From Croceitalea dokdonensis DOKDO 023 (lineage in GTDB: Bacteria; Bacteroidota; Bacteroidia; Flavobacteriales; Flavobacteriaceae): a stretch of DNA of 64,000 nt. The stretch covers positions 37,501 through 101,500 of the forward strand of contig NZ_LDJX01000004.1 of NCBI RefSeq assembly GCF_001306415.1. Reading direction: 5' to 3'. The position numbers and the translations under genes are program-made. Below the pieces are notes generated by a model, which was not told the origin of the DNA, ran no database searches, and worked only from the letters and a program-made list of their open reading frames with translations. Each line of letters starts with the position of its first letter. Positions within the stretch are counted from its first letter, which is position 1. Below, piece by piece: positions 57,549-64,000 of this stretch.

Positions 57549-58430
57549 ATGAAGCTATTTTTCACCTTAATTCTATGCGTGTGCTCTGCTGTCCTAGCGT
57601 CGCAACAAGTGATAGAACTGCCCCATGAACCCATAGAGGGCGTAACTTGGATACATAAGGAAAAAAGCTACTACTCAGACATTTGGCAAACCGATGTGGT
57701 CACCAATGTCTCTAATCCAAGCATGCAGGTTTTCCAACCAGAAGCCTCCATCCGCACGGGTACGGCAGTGATTATTGCCCCTGGTGGCGCACTTTATGCC
57801 CACAGTATCAATAGTGAAGGAAATTGGGTGGCAGAATGGTTGGTAAAAAAAGGCATTACGGCATTTGTTTTAAAGTATCGTTTGGTTCCGACGGGCAAGG
57901 ACGGTGTAGCGGAAATTTCCAAGATTTGGGCAGAACATCCAGAAAAGATGGAAGCCCAGGTAGCCAAAATACTTCCTTTTTCTGTGCAGGACGGGCTAAA
58001 TGCCGTGGCTCATGTTCGAGAAAATGCCGACTTATATGATATACAACCAGATAAAATAGGATTTATGGGATTCTCGGCCGGCGGCGCGGTTACCATGGGG
58101 GTGTCTTACCGTTATAACGCCACTAACAGACCGGATTTTATAGTCCCTATTTATACCTGGACTAGCGCCCTTCCAGTACAACCCATTAAATCCAACGCCC
58201 CTCCTGCTTTAATTATCTGCGCCACGGATGACCCCTTGGGGCTTGCCAAGGGCAGTATCGCTATTTACAATTCCTATCTTAAGATGGAGAAAACCGTGGG
58301 GTTACATATGTATGCCAAAGGTGGACATGGTTTTGGAATGCGAAAGCAAAACCTGCCCGCCGATAGCTGGATAGAACGCTTTTATGAGTGGGCCGTGGCC
58401 GAATCATTGATTAAAACGTCTCTAAAATGA
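57549..58430 (+). CDS. Exported alpha/beta-hydrolase (acetyl-xylan-esterase-like)
   Basis: The 293-residue protein has a signal peptide (MKLFFTLILCVCSAVLASQQ). It has the alpha/beta-hydrolase nucleophile elbow GFSAGGAVT, an oxyanion segment IIAPGGALYAHS, a late Asp in CATDDPLGLAKGS and catalytic His in GGHGFGM. The layout matches BD-FAE/acetyl esterase-like enzymes that deacylate carbohydrates. The ATG at 57549 is used because the in-frame TTG/other upstream codons lie inside the symporter gene. The next gene overlaps it by 4 bases. Confidence 0.88.
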   Translation: MKLFFTLILCVCSAVLASQQVIELPHEPIEGVTWIHKEKSYYSDIWQTDVVTNVSNPSMQVFQPEASIRTGTAVIIAPGGALYAHSINSEGNWVAEWLVKKGITAFVLKYRLVPTGKDGVAEISKIWAEHPEKMEAQVAKILPFSVQDGLNAVAHVRENADLYDIQPDKIGFMGFSAGGAVTMGVSYRYNATNRPDFIVPIYTWTSALPVQPIKSNAPPALIICATDDPLGLAKGSIAIYNSYLKMEKTVGLHMYAKGGHGFGMRKQNLPADSWIERFYEWAVAESLIKTSLK

Positions 58431-59068
58431 AAAATTACCTCTTCCTTTTTTTATTCGGATTTATAACTTGTGGTACAGCCCAAAGTCCTTTTCAGGAAGA
58501 AGTGGAGGCCCTAGTCGCAAAAAACGATTCGTTATGGGATGCAAACAGGGAAACCATTTTGTTTACCGGAAGTAGTAGCATCCGTTTTTGGAAAGATCTC
58601 CAGCAACGCTTTCCCCAGCACCAAATCCTGAATTCCGGTTTTGGTGGCTCCCAAACCCATGACTTACTATATCACCTAGAACCGCTGGTCTTAAAATATC
58701 GGCCTAAAAAAGTTTTTATTTATGAAGGGGATAATGACATAGCCGCCATGAAAAGACCCAAAGAAATCATTGCCACAGGGCAAAAGGTCATCACCAATAT
58801 CCATACCCTGTTACCAGATACGCAAATTGTATGGATTTCTGCCAAACCCAGTATTGCCAGATGGAAATGGAAAAGGCGCTACAAAAGATTGAATCGTAAA
58901 TTTCAGAAACTAGCGTCCAAAAACCCAAAGCTACAGTTTGCAGATGTTTGGAACGTCATGCTAGAAGGGAGACGGGTGCGTAGGGATATTTTTATTGAGG
59001 ATGGCCTACACATGAATAGTAAGGGCTACCAACTATGGTACCAACAGATAAAACCATTTATCCCTTAG
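58427..59068 (+). CDS. Exported SGNH/GDSL-family hydrolase
   Basis: The 213-residue protein has a signal peptide ending near GTAQ. Block I reads FTGSSSIRFW with nucleophilic Ser49 or Ser50, block II has the Gly in NSGFGGSQTHDLL, block III has EGDNDI, and block V has DGLHMNSKGY with the Asp-x-x-His pair. SGNH enzymes are carbohydrate esterases or lipases. Given the hexosaminidase downstream, deacetylation or deacylation of a sugar is plausible. It overlaps the esterase-like gene by 4 bases and is followed by an 85-base gap. Confidence 0.9.
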   Translation: MKNYLFLFLFGFITCGTAQSPFQEEVEALVAKNDSLWDANRETILFTGSSSIRFWKDLQQRFPQHQILNSGFGGSQTHDLLYHLEPLVLKYRPKKVFIYEGDNDIAAMKRPKEIIATGQKVITNIHTLLPDTQIVWISAKPSIARWKWKRRYKRLNRKFQKLASKNPKLQFADVWNVMLEGRRVRRDIFIEDGLHMNSKGYQLWYQQIKPFIP

Positions 59069-59153
59069 ACTGGAGAGCCATTTTTTGGAATCATAAGATT
59101 CATTAGTAAAGTTTAGAACGTTTAATTTTTAGAATATCCAAAATTACCAACCC

Positions 59154-60761
59154 ATGACACGAGGATTAACCTGGACCAAAGGCAGCATGGCCACAACCCT
59201 AATTTTGTTTTTTCTTACTGCTTGTCAGCACCCCAAGCCTGAGCTCCAATTACCCAAAACAGATTTGGCCAAAGCGCCAATAATCCCCATTCCCAAAAAG
59301 ATAACACCCACCCACTCCGCGTTTGCACTAGACCAATACACTGGTATTTACACCTCATCCACTGAAAGTGGTATAGAGGGCGTGGCCAACTATTTGTCAG
59401 AAAAGATTTCTGAAAAAACAGGACTTCGCTTGGCAGTGAATGATACCCAAGAAGAAACCTTGGAACGTATGATTTTCATCAACCAAAGTGATGAACTGGC
59501 GGTAGACTCACCAGAAGGCTACCAACTTTATATTTCAAAGGATACCATAATCCTAAACGCCAAGACCAACGAGGGTGCTTTTAGGGGCGTACAAACCTTA
59601 CGCCAGGTTATTCCTGAAAAAAGTAATGATACCCTGAACGCACAACCTATTTGGCCCGTACCCACAGGAAAGATTTTGGATGAACCTAATTTTAAATACC
59701 GTGGCATTATGTTGGACGTGGCGCGGCATTTCTTTAGTGTAGAGGAGGTGAAAAAATTTATTGATGTTTTAGCGTATTACAAAATTAACACACTTCACCT
59801 TCATCTAACGGACGACCAAGGATGGCGCATTGAAATTAAATCCTGGCCAAAACTTACCGAGGTTGGCGGTAAAACAGAGGTAGGTGGTGGAGCTAGCGGT
59901 TTTTACACACAAGCAGATTATACCACTCTGGTGCAATATGCCGCGAAGCACCATATGACCATAGTACCAGAGGTTGATATGCCCGGACATACCAATACCG
60001 CTTCCCTATCTTATCCTATTTTAAATGGAAACGGAAAGCCCCTTAAACCCTATACTGGCACCAGGGTAGGCTTTAGCACCTTTGACACCGGAAAAGATAC
60101 CGTTTATAGCTTTATTGATGATGTGGTCCGTGAAATCTCAGCGCTTACTCCCGGCCCGTATTTCCATATTGGTGGTGACGAAAGCCTTGTTACCAAGAAA
60201 AAGGACTACAATTACTTTGTGGAGCGGGTTGAAAAAATTGTTCAAAAACATGGCAAGCGAATGATAGGTTGGGATGAGGTGGCCAATGCAAGGGTTGACT
60301 CCACATCCATTGCCCAGTTCTGGTCAAGCACCAAAAATGCAAAAACCGCCACGATAAAAGGGATGCAAATAATCATGTCACCTGCAAAAAAGGCCTATTT
60401 GGATATGAAATACGATTCACTATCCAAGCATGGGCTTACTTGGGCCGCTTACATTCCCGTGGACACTGCCTACCGTTGGTCGCCAGAGTATTATGAAGGA
60501 ATTGACCCGTCTTCCATTTTAGGTATTGAGGCCCCTTTGTGGTCAGAAACCATAAGCAATTCCGCAGAACTGGAATATTTGGCCTTTCCCAGGGCCATTG
60601 GGTACTCGGAGTTGGGCTGGTCTGCCCAGGAAGTTAGGAATTGGGACGGGTATAAGGCCAGGCTTGCCAAACAAGCTCCTTTTCTGGAACGGATGAAGGT
60701 CAACTACTACCCATCAGCGTTAATTCCATGGGATACAACTACTATCATTGAAAAAGACTAG
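59154..60761 (+). CDS. GH20 beta-N-acetylhexosaminidase, lipoprotein
   Basis: The 535-residue enzyme of glycoside hydrolase family 20 has a lipoprotein signal (ILFFLTACQH, Cys24). It has an N-terminal GH20b-type domain and the catalytic barrel with HLHLTDDQGWRIEIK, PEVDMPGHT, and the Asp342-Glu343 pair in HIGGDE, where Glu is the acid/base of substrate-assisted catalysis. A C-terminal WxxE-like segment (GIEAPLWSETI) is present. It releases terminal GlcNAc/GalNAc from chitin- or glycan-derived oligomers at the cell surface. It is probably in the symporter operon. Confidence 0.95.
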   Translation: MTRGLTWTKGSMATTLILFFLTACQHPKPELQLPKTDLAKAPIIPIPKKITPTHSAFALDQYTGIYTSSTESGIEGVANYLSEKISEKTGLRLAVNDTQEETLERMIFINQSDELAVDSPEGYQLYISKDTIILNAKTNEGAFRGVQTLRQVIPEKSNDTLNAQPIWPVPTGKILDEPNFKYRGIMLDVARHFFSVEEVKKFIDVLAYYKINTLHLHLTDDQGWRIEIKSWPKLTEVGGKTEVGGGASGFYTQADYTTLVQYAAKHHMTIVPEVDMPGHTNTASLSYPILNGNGKPLKPYTGTRVGFSTFDTGKDTVYSFIDDVVREISALTPGPYFHIGGDESLVTKKKDYNYFVERVEKIVQKHGKRMIGWDEVANARVDSTSIAQFWSSTKNAKTATIKGMQIIMSPAKKAYLDMKYDSLSKHGLTWAAYIPVDTAYRWSPEYYEGIDPSSILGIEAPLWSETISNSAELEYLAFPRAIGYSELGWSAQEVRNWDGYKARLAKQAPFLERMKVNYYPSALIPWDTTTIIEKD

Positions 60762-61133
60762 TCTAATTGGTTTTTTTAAATTGAAAGCCCGGTAGAATTT
60801 TCATGTCTTTGGATTACAGAATTGGATTCAAGGGATGCTTAGTCCAAATTTAGGTTGTCCTCCTTTCCACACCGTTTTGCTTCCGCTGTTTGGCCTTTTT
60901 CTAATCCATTATAATAATGAAAGGATAGGACCTAAAGGTATTGCCCCCTTTATCCATATGACTGTCTGCTCCCAATCTTCTATTGCGATAAGCGACTTTA
61001 TTGTTATACGTTTATTTCAAATATACCTTTGCAGTTTATTCCTTATGATTTGCAAGCTAGGCTTGAAACAAACAAATTAAACAAATCGTCCACTTAGCTC
61101 ATATAAACCGCACACCATAATTGGACAACCTCA
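60762..61133. other. Gene-free stretch
   Basis: The 372 bases between the hexosaminidase stop and the amidohydrolase stop hold no gene I can support. An 81-codon frame at 60835-61080 on the plus strand has no ribosome-binding or family signal and an unlikely composition. There is a T run just after the hexosaminidase gene but no convincing stem. Confidence 0.6.
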
Positions 61134-64000
61134 CTACTTTATCCCTGGCAAACCCTCTGGTTTTTTGGTCTGCCATCTAAATTCACCGGCCTCTTTCTGC
61201 TCTGGCCAAATCTCGTTTAGGGTATCGGCCTCGTAAATCTTTCCGTTCTTGATCACATGGCTAAGGGTATTGGTGTTTCTGAGATCTTCTAAGGGATTTT
61301 TGTCCAAAACTAGGATATCTGCCACTTTGCCGGCTTCCAAGCTCCCTAAGTCACCATCCAGTCCAATGGCCTCTGCCCCAATGATGGTGGCAATGCGCAG
61401 GGCATCATGGGGCTCCATTCCAGCACTTGCCACGCTCCAAAGCTCCCAATGAAAACCAAGGCCTTGCAATTGCCCATGGCTACCAATGCCTGCGATACCA
61501 TTGGCCTCTACCAACGCTTTCATAAAGGCAGCGTGTTTTTTAAAAACATGCTCTTCCTCCATAAACCAGCCCGGCCTTCTTCTTGACTTTCTAGCCAAAT
61601 CACTATAGGGGGTAAAGTGCTGCAATTTTTCATCTCCCCAAACATCTTCCCGTGAATAATAGTAATTTTCTGCCCAAGGCCCTCCGTAGGATACCAATAA
61701 TGTGGGGGTTACCGCCATTTGTGATGTGGCCACGGCGTGTAGCACATCCTTATAAATAGGGTAAATGGGAAAAGAATGTTCATGCCCGGGATAGCCGTCC
61801 AGCAATTGGGTCATGTTTAATTTAAAGTCAAGGCCACCTTCTGTGGTCGGCATCAATTTTAGCTCCTTGCATGCTTCAATGACCCATTGCCGCTGTTGGC
61901 GATTGCCCACTAAGTACATTTTTATGGTTTTGGTATCAAAATAATTACTGTACTGTTTAAGCACCTCTTTGGTCTGCTCAAGACTGGTAAGTTGGTAGAA
62001 CCAAAAGCCCAACCCAGGACCGGTGCTATAGATTCTAGGGCCTTTTAACTGCCCAGATTCCACCATATCCGAATAGGTGAGCACGTCCGTGGTTCCCGTC
62101 TGTGGATCTCTGGTGGTGGTAACTCCGTAGGCCAAGTTTGCCGTATAAGACCACACTTGATTTTTATGGATGCCCCAAGCGGGCCGCATATGGGCATGGG
62201 TATCCACAAAGCCTGGAATAATGGTCTTACCGCTGACATCAATTACCTTTGTTTCCTTTGATACCAGTATGCTGCCAGAAATGCCCAATTGTTTAATGCG
62301 GTTATTGTGTATCCAAATATCCCCTTTTTCAATAATTTCCTTACCTGCCATGGTAATCAACCGTGCCCCTTTGAGCAATACATCCCCTTTGGGAATATCC
62401 TTTAGGTAAGGTACTTTTATGGCTAGTTCTGTGGCCCTAAAGGCATTTTCGTTATCCTTTATATCTTTCTCTTTTTTTGTTTTTGTGGAATCTGGTTGTT
62501 CCTTTTCTTTTTCCACTGCCTTTTCCTTACTTTTTGCAGCGGCCAGACTATCCCTGAATTTTTGACCCGCTTCCAAATCGTAACTGAAATAGCTTGCCCC
62601 CAATGACCAGTGAATCTGCTTGCCATTTGAAGACCAAACCGGAAACTCCCCACCCATGATTGTTAGTTTAACCGCTGGAAAAGCCGCTTTTTCCGCCTTT
62701 GCCAGTGAGATGGTAGGGGTTTGTCCATACTTGGGAATGATTACTTGATAAATGTCATTATTGATTTTGGCCAAGGCCGATGTTCCGTCCGGGGCTATGC
62801 GTATCTCTTCGGGTTCTGAGGAGGAATCGTTGGGCTCTTCATTGCCTTTTGGGCTTGATAGGATGTCATGACCCCCAAAGGCATCATGAAAAATATCTTG
62901 GGAGCCAAAGGTAACAATGCCCTTTAGCTTTAGGTGCTCTTTTTGGTCAGAGCCGTCCCAACGGATGGAAAGCAAGCCCCTATCAGCTTCAAAAAGGTAG
63001 ATTCTGTCATCTACTTTTGTAAAATGGGGTCGTGTCCTCCCCTTGGCCTTATCAATGAACTGTACGGGTCCGCCATTGGCATTTACCCATACCAAATCCT
63101 CGGCCGTACGGCCAGATAACGGTCCCACTAAATCTTGGAATACCTGGGCACTACCGCGAAGAAAGGCAATACGGTCTTTTTGGTAAGACCATTCCGGATA
63201 GGTATAAATTCCCTTGGACTCCGTTAATTTTGTGATGCGCTGCGCTCCGGTAACATTCACTTTGTATACATGGCCACCATCGGTCTCCCAAGTCGTAAAT
63301 ACAATCTGCTTTCCATCTGGTGACCATGAGGGGTGCGCTTCTATAAAATTGTTTTTGGTGAGTCTTTTGGGCGTGCCGTTGGGGTAATCCATTACGTAAA
63401 GACGGTTTAATGCGGTAAAAGCCAATTTGGAACCATCAGGAGATGGTTTGGCATTTCTTATCTGGGTGGCAAAGGCTTCCGGTGCATCGGTAATAGGGTA
63501 TTTAAAGGCCAAACGAGGCCCCAAATCAAGATTTACATCTACAGAAAATGGAATTTCCGTGGCTACCTTCTCCGCAACGGATATGCGGTGTATTTTACCC
63601 CCGTAGGATACAATGAGCTCTTTGCTGTCCGGGGTAAAGGCCATGGCGGGCAATACCCCCAAAGGCGCAATGGACTCTTGTTCGTCCCGCTGCACGGGGT
63701 ACGCCAACCAAGCTTCATCTCCCGTAATTAGGTTTCTTAGCACTAAGCCCGTTTCGGCCTCATAACGGGTGCCGTACACCAGCCACTTACCGTCCGGCGA
63801 TAAGGTTGGGGTAAATGCAGACCCATATTTTGAGGTAATAGTGGCCAAGTCCGCATCCTCCATATCGTAGGTGGCAATTTGGTATTGGGGCAACTGGGCA
63901 TTATAGTTCCAAGCACCGTTTCGCTGTGAGAAGTAAAGCAGCTTTCCGTCCGCGGAGAAAGCAGGGTCTATTAACTTAATATTCTTGGGTTCAATAACCA
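61134..64000 (-). CDS. TolB-propeller amidohydrolase, partial (5' end outside the window)
   Basis: The frame is open to the right edge of the window, so the N-terminus is missing; the segment seen covers more than 950 residues. The N-terminal half contains repeated TolB/WD40-like propeller blades (SPDGKWLVYGTRYE, SPDGSKLAFTALNRLYVMDY, SPDGKQIVFTTWE). A Glu/Lys-rich linker follows (KEKAVEKEKEQPDSTKTKKE). The C-terminal half is an amidohydrolase: GFVDTHAHMRP carries the HxH metal ligands, then GLDGDLGSLEAGKVADILVL. Such fused proteins are exported in Bacteroidota and thought to hydrolyse peptides or cyclic amides; the exact substrate is unknown. Confidence 0.92.
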   Translation of the reverse strand, partial: VIEPKNIKLIDPAFSADGKLLYFSQRNGAWNYNAQLPQYQIATYDMEDADLATITSKYGSAFTPTLSPDGKWLVYGTRYEAETGLVLRNLITGDEAWLAYPVQRDEQESIAPLGVLPAMAFTPDSKELIVSYGGKIHRISVAEKVATEIPFSVDVNLDLGPRLAFKYPITDAPEAFATQIRNAKPSPDGSKLAFTALNRLYVMDYPNGTPKRLTKNNFIEAHPSWSPDGKQIVFTTWETDGGHVYKVNVTGAQRITKLTESKGIYTYPEWSYQKDRIAFLRGSAQVFQDLVGPLSGRTAEDLVWVNANGGPVQFIDKAKGRTRPHFTKVDDRIYLFEADRGLLSIRWDGSDQKEHLKLKGIVTFGSQDIFHDAFGGHDILSSPKGNEEPNDSSSEPEEIRIAPDGTSALAKINNDIYQVIIPKYGQTPTISLAKAEKAAFPAVKLTIMGGEFPVWSSNGKQIHWSLGASYFSYDLEAGQKFRDSLAAAKSKEKAVEKEKEQPDSTKTKKEKDIKDNENAFRATELAIKVPYLKDIPKGDVLLKGARLITMAGKEIIEKGDIWIHNNRIKQLGISGSILVSKETKVIDVSGKTIIPGFVDTHAHMRPAWGIHKNQVWSYTANLAYGVTTTRDPQTGTTDVLTYSDMVESGQLKGPRIYSTGPGLGFWFYQLTSLEQTKEVLKQYSNYFDTKTIKMYLVGNRQQRQWVIEACKELKLMPTTEGGLDFKLNMTQLLDGYPGHEHSFPIYPIYKDVLHAVATSQMAVTPTLLVSYGGPWAENYYYSREDVWGDEKLQHFTPYSDLARKSRRRPGWFMEEEHVFKKHAAFMKALVEANGIAGIGSHGQLQGLGFHWELWSVASAGMEPHDALRIATIIGAEAIGLDGDLGSLEAGKVADILVLDKNPLEDLRNTNTLSHVIKNGKIYEADTLNEIWPEQKEAGEFRWQTKKPEGLPGIK

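Noticed and set aside
60835-61080. 81-codon open frame on the plus strand
   Set aside because: No family signal, no ribosome-binding context and an unlikely amino-acid composition.

Overview
The window comes from a marine-type Flavobacteriaceae bacterium (Bacteroidota). The evidence is: flavobacterial promoters of the form TTG/TTTG, 17-21 bases, then TAnnTTTG; weak Shine-Dalgarno signals; the rpmB-rpmG-DUF4295-ftsY cluster; a split transketolase; many short lipoproteins with a Cys lipobox; and a carotenoid locus of the kind known from yellow-orange marine flavobacteria. No insertion sequence, integrase, phage gene, toxin-antitoxin module or CRISPR array was seen. The region is mostly chromosomal core.

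Layout. 1-2312: the 5' part of an rRNA operon on the minus strand (promoter, 16S rRNA, tRNA-Ile), with tandem repeats that copy the tRNA 3' end. 2482-5836: thrS-infC-rpmI-rplT, where infC apparently starts at AUA. 5904-14270: yjbQ, a HAD phosphatase, a secreted protein of unknown function coupled to dnaB, accA, an LptF/G-type permease coupled to tgt, and a long gene-poor stretch. 14384-19584: split transketolase, an outer-membrane barrel, an FKBP lipoprotein with Ca-binding-like repeats, an S4 protein, a phosphoribosyltransferase and shikimate kinase. 19624-23955: tRNA-Lys, a TPR histidine kinase with its NarL-type regulator, two small envelope proteins, and tRNA-Leu.

24009-31217 is the most distinctive region. 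A MerR regulator with CarH-like B12/light-sensing motifs heads a tightly packed operon crtI-crtB-crtZ-crtD-cruF. It converges on a minus-strand pair made of a cysteine-less thioredoxin-like protein and a CrtA-type monooxygenase. With a lycopene cyclase encoded elsewhere, this set fits a monocyclic hydroxylated carotenoid of the saproxanthin/myxol type.

31238-47993: aconitase; a periplasmic-chaperone operon (a PPIase-like lipoprotein, a SurA-like PPIase, a MoxR ATPase); a class-A-like serine hydrolase; a Tat-exported Gfo/Idh/MocA oxidoreductase with a DoxX protein; aquaporin; rimO; two tandem class-C-like serine hydrolases; an amidase; and a DUF2911 protein. 47999-55983: ftsY, DUF4295, rpmG, rpmB, cinA, an Hpt protein, a FAH-family enzyme, a surface protein, an exonuclease, a lipoyl E2 subunit and recR. 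56063-60761: a catabolic operon with a sodium/solute symporter, an esterase-like hydrolase, an SGNH hydrolase and a GH20 hexosaminidase. 61134-64000: a TolB-propeller/amidohydrolase fusion cut by the right edge of the window.
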